Source: Neobacillus niacini (GTDB taxonomy: Bacteria > Bacillota > Bacilli > Bacillales > Cytobacillaceae). From it: a stretch of DNA of 64,000 bases. Of the stretch, positions 53,266 to 61,993 are shown piece by piece. The stretch covers positions 62,001 through 126,000 of the forward strand of contig NZ_BAWM01000009.1 in NCBI RefSeq assembly GCF_000759675.1. The letters are read 5' to 3'. The notes below the pieces were generated by a model that saw only the letters and a list, made by a program, of their open reading frames with translations, did not search any database and had not been told where the DNA came from. Made by a program: the position numbers and the translations under genes. How positions within the stretch are numbered: the first letter of the stretch is position 1; each line of letters begins with the position of its first letter.

Positions 53266-53412
53266 ATGAGTGAAGGATTCGAATTAAGTTTTCCGTTAAT
53301 TGTCGTACTGTTTATCCTATTAATAATTATTGGTGCAGGTTGTTGGGATTATGGTTACGTCGATTATTATGGCCGCAGCGGATATGGTGGTGGCAGCCCT
53401 TGGGGTGGCTGA
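53266..53412 (+). CDS. YjcZ-family small sporulation protein
   Basis: 48 residues, AAGGAGGT 6 bases before the ATG. One hydrophobic helix (FPLIVVLFILLIIIGAGCW) and a Gly/Tyr-rich tail (DYYGRSGYGGGSPWGG) match YjcZ-type proteins made during sporulation. Too short for standard gene calling. A 10-base stem at 53440-53472 follows. Confidence 0.85.
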   Translation: MSEGFELSFPLIVVLFILLIIIGAGCWDYGYVDYYGRSGYGGGSPWGG

Positions 53413-53439
53413 TTAAAGAAACAATTCCTACAGTAAAAA

Positions 53440-53472
53440 GAAACCACGAAGCTACTTGGAGCTCGTGGTTTC
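53440..53472 (+). terminator. Hairpin after the YjcZ-like gene
   Basis: GAAACCACGA/TCGTGGTTTC stem with a 13-base loop, 27 bases past the stop; the tail TAACTTAAC is poor in T. Confidence 0.45.
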
Positions 53473-53559
53473 TAACTTAACTCGTTACATGACAATTCCG
53501 TGTTTGATAATTTCTGTTTCGACAACTGTATTAAACTTAATATTTTTAAAATAATCCTT

Positions 53560-53880
53560 TTTACTTGAACTTCCCAGATTTTGGGGTGAAAGGCGATCAG
53601 TCTCCTCCCAATTCCAAATGCATCTCAATTCGCCTGCTGTCTTTGGAGATGGCCACTTCCAACATGTAAAAATTTTTGATCACCTTTAAAGATTATGATA
53701 CGGGACCCATTTAAAAGTTCTTCTTGAGCTTTGATTAAGTTATCGGATTTTAGAAATTAGATTTCAGTACATTTTCGAGCTGGTCCCCATTCGCTTCTAG
53801 AACAGGTTTTAAAAAATGATTTTGAATCTTATCCGAATCTGTCATCGTATCTAAGAAAGTCCTAAATATACCAGCTCTGG
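53560..53880 (-). pseudogene. Degraded coding-like sequence, GerA-type germination protein suspected
   Basis: Minus strand blocks FLDTMTDSDKIQNHFLKPVL and, after a frame change, SDNLIKAQEELLNGSRIII with FKGDQKFLHV resemble the N-terminal part of GerA-family germinant-receptor subunits (LKPL...G.tilFidG...l.i). Several stops and frame changes interrupt it; no ORF survives. Assignment is weak. Confidence 0.3.
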
Positions 53881-53950
53881 GACAGGTCTCCTAATGACCA
53901 GTTTCTCTCTTTTGTGTTATATTTATTTTCGTAGTCGATAAGAAACAAAA

Positions 53951-54348
53951 CATGAAATGGTGAGTAATCGCGGCTCATGTATACATGAGTTGAGGAAAGT
54001 CCAGGCTCGCCCGGTGCTGAGATGCCCGGAGTGTTCGTGCCATCTGTAAAGGTGGGCAGCAGACTTGGTACTGCTGACGGCGGAGAAATCATGCTAAGTC
54101 CCAAAAGGATATGCTGAGAGTATCCTGAAAGTGCCACAGTGACGAATTCTTCTGGAAACAGAAGAAATGGAACGGGTAAACCCCACGAGCGAGCAACCCA
54201 AATTTGGTAGGGGCACCATCCAGCGGGAATAATGAACCAAAAGGATGGATCGGTCTTCTTGACTGATAGTCATATGATTACACCTGTTGTGCGAGATTGG
54301 CATCGTTAGAGCACACAGGAACAGAACCTGGCTTACAGCCATTTCATG
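53951..54348 (+). ncRNA. rnpB: RNase P RNA, type B
   Basis: About 398 bases. P1 closes CATGAAATGG with CCATTTCATG. The universal blocks are present in order: GAGGAAAGTCCAGGCTCGC, GGTGCTGAGATGCCCG-GAGTGTTCGTGCC, GCTGACGGC, GAAAGTGCCACAGTGACG, GTAAACCCCACGAGCGAG-AACCCAAATTTGGTAGGGG, and ACAGAACCTGGCTTACAG near the 3' end. The architecture, with the Bacillus-type middle region, is type B. It is the catalytic RNA that matures tRNA 5' ends. No obvious terminator separates it from the SRP RNA gene 81 bases later. Confidence 0.97.
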
Positions 54349-54429
54349 CGCCGGATTTATAAACTGTTTGGGAAATCAATTCCCTCGATTATACTATTAC
54401 TTAAACATAAGTAAGAGTCTAGCCTATAC

Positions 54430-54702
54430 ATACCGTGCTAGACGGGGAGTTGGCGGTGCCCTGTAACCCGCAATCCGCCATAGCGGGGTTGAAATCCTGC
54501 CTGAGGTTGGATCAAGTAAGGTCTGCCTTGTAAAAATAGCGTTGACAACTAGGTCCTACGCAATGGTATCCTATGAATCTGGCCAGGTCCGGAAGGAAGC
54601 AGCCATAAGTAGTCATTTCTATGTGCCGTGGGACAGCTTAGTTTGAGCTAGCTTTTACAAGTAACGCTTGGTTGTTTTAAATCAAAGGCAGGTGCACGGT
54701 GT
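54430..54702 (+). ncRNA. ffs: Signal recognition particle RNA, large Bacillus type (scr)
   Basis: About 273 bases. End helix ACCGTGC/GCACGGT; the Alu-domain start GCTAGACGGGGAG-TTGGCGGTGCCCTGTAACC and the conserved helix 8 GGTCCGGAAGGAAGCAGCC are intact, as is the 3' GTGCACGGTG. The length is that of the long Bacillus SRP RNA with an Alu domain. Together with Ffh it targets membrane proteins. A GTGCCTGGCAC-type hairpin terminator follows. Confidence 0.97.
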
Positions 54703-54758
54703 TAACTGAACATTAATAATGAAATTTGACTTATTTGAAGTTAATAAAAGAGAAAAAC

Positions 54759-54805
54759 GTGTCAGGCGTCATCCGATTTTTCGGATGGTGCCTGGCACTT
54801 TTCTT
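54759..54805 (+). terminator. GTGCCAGGCAC-type long hairpin terminator after the SRP RNA
   Basis: Arms of 18 bases, GTGTCAGGCGTCATCCGA and TCGGATGGTGCCTGGCAC (G-U pairs allow full pairing), four-base loop TTTT, tail TTTTCTTGTT. The same core and ATCCG flank as the 5680-5690 element, so it belongs to a repeat family used as a terminator. Confidence 0.8.
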
Positions 54806-54834
54806 GTTACTCGAACTAATTCCGATTTTTAATA

Positions 54835-54863
54835 TTGACAATTTTTAAAAAACTTGAGAGAAT
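54835..54863 (+). promoter_or_regulatory. Sigma-A promoter of the LacI-type regulator
   Basis: Consensus TTGACA, 17 bases, GAGAAT; the TTG start of the gene is 36 bases further. Confidence 0.6.
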
Positions 54864-54898
54864 GAACGCGTGTACATTTTATGTTTAGAGGTGATATC

Positions 54899-55939
54899 TT
54901 GGCTAACCGGAAAGATGTAGCAAAATTAGCCGGTGTTTCTGAAGCCACCGTTTCACGAGTATTTAATAATATCGGTCCCTTACGTCAAGAAACAAAACAA
55001 AAAGTATTGCAAGCCGCCCAGCATCTAAACTACCACCCTAATGCCATTGCCCAAAGTTTTGCACGTGGAAAAAGTAACAACATTGGGGTTATTGTTCCTT
55101 ATTTTCAAAAGGTAAACTTAATGAGTACCCATTATTTTTCGGAGCTTTTAAGTGGAATTGGTGCAAAGCTTAGCGAGTTAGGATATGGTTTGCTTCTTTT
55201 ATACCAATCTCCTGATGAGTCAAAAGATTATGTAAAGCTTTTTCATACCCAGAAGGTAGATGGATGCATCATCCTTGGTTCCAAGGATGTTCCTGGTGAA
55301 GTGGAAGCACTTGATAAACTACACCAGTTGCAACTCCCCTATTGTCTTGTGAATCAAACTTTTTCAGGATATCCCTTTCATTCCATTAGCGCAGATCATC
55401 TAGATGGCAGTTTACAGGCTGTTTCCTCACTGATAATGCAGGGGTATAAAAAAATTATTTTTTTAAATGGACCGACGGAATTTTCAAATAGTATCGACCG
55501 ATTAAAAGGGTATGAAACTGCCATGATCAAAGCAGGTATTCCCTACAATCCCAAGTTCGTTTTTCAAGGGAATTACAGCCTTAAAAGTGGTTATCTAGCA
55601 GCTCGTGGTATAGCTTCTTTGCTGCCGGAGATCAATGCCATTTTTGCAGGGAATGATCGGATGGCTATTGGTCTTATGCAGGGATTAAGTGAACAAGGCT
55701 ACCAGGCAAGTCGTGATTATGCTCTCATTGGGTATGATGACTCTGAAATTTCAAGTATAACATCTCCACCACTTAGCACTGTACATGTACCGCTTTTTGA
55801 TATGGGGCAATTGGCAGCAGAAAAAGTTCTCCAATTGATCTCTCAAGGTACCATGACAGTAATTAAAGAACAATTGCCAGTTACCTTTATTGAACGTGCA
55901 TCATCACAACTTAGGACGCCTTATACCAAACAATCTTAA
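54899..55939 (+). CDS. LacI-family transcriptional regulator
   Basis: 346 residues from the TTG at 54899, 6 bases after AGAGGTGAT; the ATG at 54881 lacks a site. HTH KDVAKLAGVSEATVSRVFN at residues 4-22, hinge LNYHPNAIAQSFARG, then the periplasmic-binding-protein-like sensor with NNIGVIVPYF, IFAGNDRMAIGLMQG and IGYDDSEISS. It probably represses the oxidoreductase operon downstream until its sugar or sugar acid binds. Confidence 0.93.
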   Translation: MANRKDVAKLAGVSEATVSRVFNNIGPLRQETKQKVLQAAQHLNYHPNAIAQSFARGKSNNIGVIVPYFQKVNLMSTHYFSELLSGIGAKLSELGYGLLLLYQSPDESKDYVKLFHTQKVDGCIILGSKDVPGEVEALDKLHQLQLPYCLVNQTFSGYPFHSISADHLDGSLQAVSSLIMQGYKKIIFLNGPTEFSNSIDRLKGYETAMIKAGIPYNPKFVFQGNYSLKSGYLAARGIASLLPEINAIFAGNDRMAIGLMQGLSEQGYQASRDYALIGYDDSEISSITSPPLSTVHVPLFDMGQLAAEKVLQLISQGTMTVIKEQLPVTFIERASSQLRTPYTKQS

Positions 55940-55987
55940 TAAAACTTTATTATTCTTTTATTTCTTAAATAAGAAAGGAGATTAGCT

Positions 55988-57143
55988 ATGGAAACTGTTA
56001 ATATCGGAATGGTCGGTTACAAATTTATGGGTAAAGCCCACAGTCATGCCTACCGGGATCTTCCTCTTTTTTTCCCAAATACCATTCATCCAGAAATGAA
56101 AGTAATTTGTGGTCGTGACCTTAACGCTGTCGTGGCGGCTGCAAAGCAATTCGGCTGGGAGGAATCTACAACTGACTGGAAAAGTCTTATAGAAAGAGAT
56201 GATATTGATCTTATCGATATCAATGCACCAAGTAATGTACATAAAGAAATAACAATCGCAGCTCTCCAGGCAGGCAAGCATGTGTTTTGCGAAAAGCCTC
56301 TAGCCCTTACATTGCAAGATTCTAGAGAAATGCTAGAAATTGCAGTGGCTGCTGGAGTTAAGCATATGGTTGGTTTTAATTATCGATTCGCCCCTGCGGT
56401 GATGCTGGCGAAAAAGCTTCTGGACGAAGGAAAGAGATATCTATCATTTCCGTGCCTGGTTTTTACAGGATTGGCTCGTTGACCCAACTTTCCCGCTTGC
56501 ATGGAGACTACAAAAAGAGATCGCAGGCTCAGGTTCACACGGTGATCTTGGGGCACATCTTATCGATCTTGCTCACTACTTAATTGGTGATATTACCGAA
56601 GTTATTGGAATGAACGATACGTTTATTAAGGAGAGACCAATTCCATCTCAGATGACTGGATTATCTGCGAAAGGCAGCGAGAGTGATGAAAAAGGCGAGG
56701 TTACGGTTGATGATGCTACCCTATTTTTAGCCCGTTTTGCTAACGGTGCTTTAGGAAGCTTTGAGGCTACACGTTATGCTACAGGGCATCGAAGTAAGAA
56801 TTCCTTTGAAATCAACGGCAGTAAAGGCAGCGTCATCTTTGACTTTGAACGCATGAATGAGCTTCAGGTTTATTTTACTGATGATAGCGATGATGTACAA
56901 GGCTTCCGTCGCATATTAGCAACTGATCCTTCCCACGCCTTTTCGCAAAACTGGTGGCCGCCAGGACATACGATTGGCTATGAACATACGTTCATTCATG
57001 AAATGGTTGAGTTGATGGAAGCTTTCCGTGAAGATCGTCAGCCCGTTCCTAATTTCCATGATGGTGTAAAGTGTCAAGAAGTCTTGGAAGCTGTTGACCT
57101 ATCGATTGAAAGACGTCAATGGATCCGTATTTCTGAAGTATAA
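55988..57143 (+). pseudogene. Frameshifted Gfo/Idh/MocA oxidoreductase
   Basis: A single gene broken into two frames. The first (to 56484) has the Rossmann start VNIGMVGYKFMGKAHSHAY and the EKPLALTL motif; the second resumes with HFRAWFLQDWLVDPTF and continues to the C-terminus (GAHLIDLAHYLIG). The break lies at about 56431-56437, in GGAAAGAGATATC, where a short indel (plausibly 5 bases lost) shifts the frame. AAAGGAG precedes the ATG. A full protein would have about 385 residues. Confidence 0.88.
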
Positions 57144-57168
57144 AAAAGAGAAAAGGAGTGATTTCATA

Positions 57169-57906
57169 ATGAAAAAAAAGGCATTGATTGTTTGGGGCGG
57201 ATGGGATGGCCATCAACCAGATCAGGTAGCAGAAATCTTTAAAGGTATCCTTGAGGAAGAAAACTTCCAAGTTGAGGTTTCCAATACACTAGAGGCTTAT
57301 GCAGACACAGAAAAACTGAAATCTTTGGATTTAATTGTTCCTCACTGGACAATGGGTAGGATTGAAAATAAATATGCCTTAAATATTTCCGAAGCGGTAA
57401 TGGCAGGTGTTGGTTTAGCAGGATGCCATGGTGGAATGTGTGACTCCTTCCGTGACAATGTGGATTGGCAATTCATGACTGGAGGGAACTGGGTAGCACA
57501 TCCTGGAAATGATGGTGTGGAATATATGGTAAACATCAAGCATTCTAAAAGTCCTTTATTAGAGGGCATCTCTGATTTTAAAGTTGTCAGTGAGCAATAT
57601 TACCTTCATTTCGATCCAGCAGTTGAAGTGTTAGCGACCACACGCTTCCCAGTTGTTCACGGTCCTCATTCTGCCAACAAGTCAGTTGATATGCCTGTTG
57701 TTTGGACAAAACGCTGGGGTCTTGGAAATGTTTTTTATAGTTCATTAGGGCACCAAGCTAACATCATCACTATGCCTGAAGTTACTCTAATTATGCGCCG
57801 CGGATTTTTATGGGCTGCCGAAGGGAAGAAACGGGCTGAAGGTGCGGACGTAGCTGCTCTTTATGGAAATGGCCTTGTTAATACAGGTTTGGGAGACAGT
57901 CAATGA
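57169..57906 (+). CDS. ThuA-like protein
   Basis: 245 residues from the ATG at 57169 (AAAGGAGTG upstream). The flavodoxin-like/class I amidotransferase fold shows KALIVWGGWDGH, DLIVPHWTMG, LAGCHGGMCDSF and GLGNVFYSSLGHQANI, typical of ThuA (trehalose utilisation-type) proteins. These occur with Gfo/Idh dehydrogenases of sugar operons; the reaction is unknown. Confidence 0.88.
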   Translation: MKKKALIVWGGWDGHQPDQVAEIFKGILEEENFQVEVSNTLEAYADTEKLKSLDLIVPHWTMGRIENKYALNISEAVMAGVGLAGCHGGMCDSFRDNVDWQFMTGGNWVAHPGNDGVEYMVNIKHSKSPLLEGISDFKVVSEQYYLHFDPAVEVLATTRFPVVHGPHSANKSVDMPVVWTKRWGLGNVFYSSLGHQANIITMPEVTLIMRRGFLWAAEGKKRAEGADVAALYGNGLVNTGLGDSQ

Positions 57907-57951
57907 AGATAATACCTTTGACCTAGACTATTAAACCGGAGGGAAACAATA

Positions 57952-59046
57952 GTGAAAAAACTTAAAATTGGTATCATTGGATGCGGAAATATTAGTTCTA
58001 TTTATATGGAAAATTGTCAGAAGTTCCCCCACCTCGAACTCTTAGCTTGTGCGGATTTAGATGAAGCGCGTGCCCAATCTCAGGCTGATAAATTCGGTAT
58101 TCCTAACTCTTATTCGGTACAAGAACTGCTATCTGACCCTGACATTCAATTAGTCATCAATTTAACGATTCCAAAAGCACATGCAGCTGTTTGCATTCAG
58201 GTACTCGAAGCAGGAAAGCATGTTTATACGGAAAAACCGCTTGCGATTACACTTGAGGAAGGCAGACTCATTCTAGAAACTGCTAAGAAACATAATCTCT
58301 TAGTAGGGAGTGCACCTGATACCTTCTTAGGTGCTGGAATTCAAACAGCGATCCATTTAATTGAACAGGGTGAAATTGGCGTACCTGTTGGTGCATCGGC
58401 TTTCATGATTTGCCGCGGACATGAACATTGGCATCCAGACCCTGCCTTCTATTATAATATCGGCGGCGGACCTATGTTTGATATGGGACCATATTATTTA
58501 ACAGCCTTAGTCGCTCTTTTAGGACCTATTAAACGAATTTCTGGATCCGCTCGTATTAGTTATCCAGAACGAACCGTGACTAGTCAACCTAAAGCAGGTG
58601 TGAAAATTCCAGTCTCAACCCCTACACATCTTTCTGGTGTGATTGATTTTGCCACAGGTGCCATCGGAACCATTACAACAAGCTTTGATGCCTTTGGCGG
58701 AACATCCCTGCCGCCTATTGAAATCTATGGCAGTGAAGGCACGATACTCGTTCCAGATCCAAATACGTTTGGCGGTCCTGTCTGTATCAGAAAACGTGAC
58801 GAAAAAGAATTTGTGGAAGTCCCACTGTCTTATGGGTATGTCCAAAACAGCAGAGGACTTGGTGTTGAAGATATGGCAAAGGCAATCCTCGAGGGCGGCG
58901 AATTTCGTGCAAAGGGCGAATTAGCCTACCATGTTTTAGAAGCGATGCATGGACTCCATGATTCATCGGAAAATGGAAAACACTATATAATGGAAAGTAC
59001 CTGTGCCAGACCTGAGACTGGTGCTGAAGTATTACAGTTACCTTAG
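57952..59046 (+). CDS. Gfo/Idh/MocA oxidoreductase
   Basis: 364 residues; GTG start with GGAGGG upstream. Rossmann motif IGIIGCGNISSIYMEN, the substrate-binding EKPLAITLEEG and GGGPMFDMGPYYLTAL follow the family pattern. NAD(P)-dependent oxidation of a sugar, inositol or glycoside ring is likely. Third gene after the LacI regulator, and it may partly compensate for the broken paralogue upstream. Confidence 0.92.
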   Translation: MKKLKIGIIGCGNISSIYMENCQKFPHLELLACADLDEARAQSQADKFGIPNSYSVQELLSDPDIQLVINLTIPKAHAAVCIQVLEAGKHVYTEKPLAITLEEGRLILETAKKHNLLVGSAPDTFLGAGIQTAIHLIEQGEIGVPVGASAFMICRGHEHWHPDPAFYYNIGGGPMFDMGPYYLTALVALLGPIKRISGSARISYPERTVTSQPKAGVKIPVSTPTHLSGVIDFATGAIGTITTSFDAFGGTSLPPIEIYGSEGTILVPDPNTFGGPVCIRKRDEKEFVEVPLSYGYVQNSRGLGVEDMAKAILEGGEFRAKGELAYHVLEAMHGLHDSSENGKHYIMESTCARPETGAEVLQLP

Positions 59047-59121
59047 GAATTGTAATATGCTTTCCTTTCTTGATTGTATCTATCAAGAATAAATTAGTGT
59101 CTCCCTGTATCTGTGAAACGC

Positions 59122-59158
59122 AAATTTCCCCTACCAATGATTTCGGTAGGGGAAATTT
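59122..59158 (+). terminator. Hairpin closing the oxidoreductase operon
   Basis: Perfect 14-base stem AAATTTCCCCTACC/GGTAGGGGAAATTT with a nine-base loop, 75 bases after the stop. The tail after the stem is not a clear T-tract; the A/T-rich stem ends may serve both directions. Confidence 0.6.
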
Positions 59159-59283
59159 ACTAGAATTAGAGTCCAATATAAAATACTTGAAAGCTATTCC
59201 ACCACATATAAATGTCTCTTAACTCTTAGAATCTCAAGTTTGAACCCAATAAGAAGAAGATTTAAGATTTATTCGCACAATTT

Positions 59284-60876
59284 TTAAATTTCCTGTAATA
59301 GATTTTTATATTCATCTTTCAAGGTTCTCTTTAATAATTTACCAGCAGATGTAGTCGGCAAGCTGGTCCTAAACACAATATACTTAGGTGTTTTATAACC
59401 AGACAATTTTTCCCGGCAATATTCAATGATTTCTTCTTTTGTAAGGGTCGATTGGCTTTTTAATACTACTGCTGCAGTTACTGCTTCACCCCAGCGTGGA
59501 TCAGGGACACCGAAAACCGCACATTGCATAATTTCTGGATGAAGGCTTAGAACGTTTTCAATCTCTTGACTCGATACGTTCTCACCTCCAGATTTGACAA
59601 TATCCTTTTTCCGGTCGGCAAAATAATAGTTCCCTTCCTTGTCCCGAATGAGTACATCACCAGTATGATACCAGCCATTTCGAAATGCCCTCATATTTGC
59701 TTCTTCATTATTATAATATCCCTTAACCACCACTGGACCTCGGGCAATTTGTTCTCCCGGTTCACCATCAGGGACTTCATTTCCAAATTCATCAACAAGT
59801 TTGATTTCGCTGCCAGTATGCGTTACTCTTCCAACATATCTTCCGTCTCCATTTGGAACTTCATCCCATGTCTTAAACCAGCTTCCCGTTAAAGGAGAGG
59901 CAGTTGTTTCACTGGATCCTTGTATGGTGAAAAAGTTCGCATCAGGTGCAAGTTGATTCCATCCATCAACCATACTTTTTGGAATCGTACTGGACCAAGT
60001 AATCAGTTTACGAAGAGAAGTGAAATCATAATCATTTGCACCATTTAGAATACCCAAATATAATGTTGGCGGCAAAGCTGTAAAGGTAACTTTATGTCTG
60101 TCGATCAACATTGCCATTTGTGAAGGGACAGGGATTTCTGTCATTACGATTGTTAACCCCACCATATGGCTGTTTAACATGAACGTAAAGCCTGCCATAT
60201 GAATTAATGGCAGAGAAAGCAGCAAATTATCTTCAGGTTGAAATGCTCCAGCTGCTAAGTATGAAAAATTAGAATAGAAAAAATTACGATGGCTTACCAT
60301 TACCCCTTTTGGTAATGACTCTGTACCACTTGTGTAAAATAAAGCTGCCACATCCTCATCTTCAATTTCCACTTCTAATTCATCGGAGTTTCCTTTAACA
60401 AGTGTGCTGAAATCTTCCCAGCCCGCTGGCACTTCATTTGTACGAAAACATACAAATTTTTGAATGCAGTCTAATTCATTGACAATAGACTTAACACCAT
60501 CAATATTTAAACCATCTACAAAAAACATCTTTGCTTTCGAAAAATGAATTAATTGGCTAATTTCATGGGGTTTTAACATAAAATTCAAGGGAGTAATCCA
60601 AGCTCCAATCTTTAATAGAGCATAGGATAAAATAACCATTTCAGGACTATTACGTCCTATGACGGCAATCCGATCTCCCTTTTCTATCCCCATTTGAACG
60701 AATGAATGTGCCGCTTGATTCACCTTTTCGTTCAACTCTTTATAGGTGTACGAAATTTGCTCTCCCTCTGAACTATAATAGATTAACGCTTGTTTTGTTG
60801 GAAAACGATAACTTGTCCTTTTTAATCCGTCACCAATGATCCCTCTTTGATTAAAATTCGTTAAAATTCCCATCAT
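59284..60876 (-). CDS. AMP-dependent acyl-CoA synthetase
   Basis: 530 residues, AAGGGAGGG before the ATG. Motifs of the ANL superfamily: YTSGTESLPKGVM (P-loop), YHTGDVL, DRKKDIVKSGGENVS, and the C-terminal catalytic lysine in TSAGKLLKR. It activates a carboxylic acid with ATP and CoA, likely a medium-chain or branched/aromatic acid, for the enoyl-CoA hydratase, thiolase-like and SDR genes upstream in the same direction. Confidence 0.92.
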   Translation of the reverse strand: MMGILTNFNQRGIIGDGLKRTSYRFPTKQALIYYSSEGEQISYTYKELNEKVNQAAHSFVQMGIEKGDRIAVIGRNSPEMVILSYALLKIGAWITPLNFMLKPHEISQLIHFSKAKMFFVDGLNIDGVKSIVNELDCIQKFVCFRTNEVPAGWEDFSTLVKGNSDELEVEIEDEDVAALFYTSGTESLPKGVMVSHRNFFYSNFSYLAAGAFQPEDNLLLSLPLIHMAGFTFMLNSHMVGLTIVMTEIPVPSQMAMLIDRHKVTFTALPPTLYLGILNGANDYDFTSLRKLITWSSTIPKSMVDGWNQLAPDANFFTIQGSSETTASPLTGSWFKTWDEVPNGDGRYVGRVTHTGSEIKLVDEFGNEVPDGEPGEQIARGPVVVKGYYNNEEANMRAFRNGWYHTGDVLIRDKEGNYYFADRKKDIVKSGGENVSSQEIENVLSLHPEIMQCAVFGVPDPRWGEAVTAAVVLKSQSTLTKEEIIEYCREKLSGYKTPKYIVFRTSLPTTSAGKLLKRTLKDEYKNLLQEI

Positions 60877-60892
60877 AGCCCTCCCTTAATGT

Positions 60893-61098
60893 TTATCTGA
60901 CTTCATTCCCAGTCTCAGTGTAAAGAAGCTCGTACTTCTTAACAATTTCTTTTTTATTGAATTTCCCTACACTCGTTTTTGGTATTTCCTCCACATAAAG
61001 GATCTGATCTGGAAATTGCCATTTAGCAAAATGTACATATAATAAATCTTCAAATTCCTCTTTTGGGACGCTTTTGTTGTCTTTTGTAATGAAACCTC
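60893..61098 (-). pseudogene. C-terminal remnant of a second acyl-CoA synthetase
   Basis: Reads KWQFPDQILYVEEIPKTSVG then KFNKKEIVKKYELL and stops 17 bases before the intact synthetase start. This is the C-terminal AMP-binding domain of fatty acyl-CoA ligases (LAKWxxPDxxxFVEEIPKTSVGKFxKK). The N-terminal 450 residues are missing; the frame is closed upstream at a small palindrome (61087-61107, TAATGAAA/TTTCATTA). Confidence 0.8.
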
Positions 61099-61172
61099 AT
61101 TTCATTATTATATAGTATTCTAAAAATATTATATATGAGGAATATTCAGTCATTTAACTTTAGTTTTCGGTG

Positions 61173-61952
61173 CTAGTATCCAAGAAATCTAGCTTCTCGT
61201 TTTTCTGCAAATGCCTTTCTCCCTTCTGAAAAATCTTGTGTTTGGAAAATGAGTGATTGTCCGTAAGCCTCCAATTCTAAGATTTCTTCTAAGGACAAGT
61301 GTGTTGCTTGGTGCATGATTCGTTTCGCCATTCCTATAGCCTTCGTTGGTCCATTTGCTAATTGTTGTGCAAGTGCTCTTCCCTTTTCAATTGCCTGCCC
61401 ATTTGTAACAACTTCATTAATTAAGCCGTAATTGAAAGCTGTCTGAGCATTCAACTTTTTCCCTGTAAAAACTAGTTCTGCTGCTCTATGCATTCCTACC
61501 TTTTGGGGAAGGAAGTACAACCCTCCCAAATCTGGAATGGCCCCCACCTTGGCAAATATTTCTGAAAAAACAGCGCTTTCTTCTGCAACGATTAAATCAC
61601 AAGCAAAAGCTAAGTTACATCCTGCTCCAACTGCTGATCCATGTACGGCTGCAATCACCGGTTTTTCCATATTATAGAGGTTAATGATTGCTTCATGACC
61701 TTTTTGCAAGAATTCCTTCACTTCGATCGGATTTGAGGGGTCAATTCCGAAATCCTTCAAGTCTCCACCAGCACAAAATCCTCTTCCCTTCCCATATAGT
61801 AAAACGGAGCGGACAGCTGGATTATGCTTTGCCTCCCTCACCGCTACTGTTAATTCTGATAATAACTCTAAATTCAATGCATTAAGCTGATGAGGGCGAT
61901 TTAGTTCAATTTCATAAACACCTTCGTTAAGGGCTGTGTTGATCAAATCCAC
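61173..61952 (-). CDS. Enoyl-CoA hydratase/isomerase
   Basis: 259 residues with a GTG start 11 bases after GGAAGGAGTG. Oxyanion motifs GKGRGFCAGGDL and HGSAVGAGCNLAFACDL; the C-terminal helix EKREARFLG is typical. It hydrates or isomerises an enoyl-CoA. Part of a beta-oxidation-like operon with the two genes upstream. Confidence 0.93.
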   Translation of the reverse strand: MDLINTALNEGVYEIELNRPHQLNALNLELLSELTVAVREAKHNPAVRSVLLYGKGRGFCAGGDLKDFGIDPSNPIEVKEFLQKGHEAIINLYNMEKPVIAAVHGSAVGAGCNLAFACDLIVAEESAVFSEIFAKVGAIPDLGGLYFLPQKVGMHRAAELVFTGKKLNAQTAFNYGLINEVVTNGQAIEKGRALAQQLANGPTKAIGMAKRIMHQATHLSLEEILELEAYGQSLIFQTQDFSEGRKAFAEKREARFLGY

Positions 61953-61993
61953 TCTTTTTTACACTCCTTCCTCTAACCGATAATTATATTAAT

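Noticed and set aside
53862..54342. Minus-strand frames over the RNase P RNA
   Set aside because: The sequence is fully explained by conserved rnpB blocks; frames have no RBS or protein similarity.
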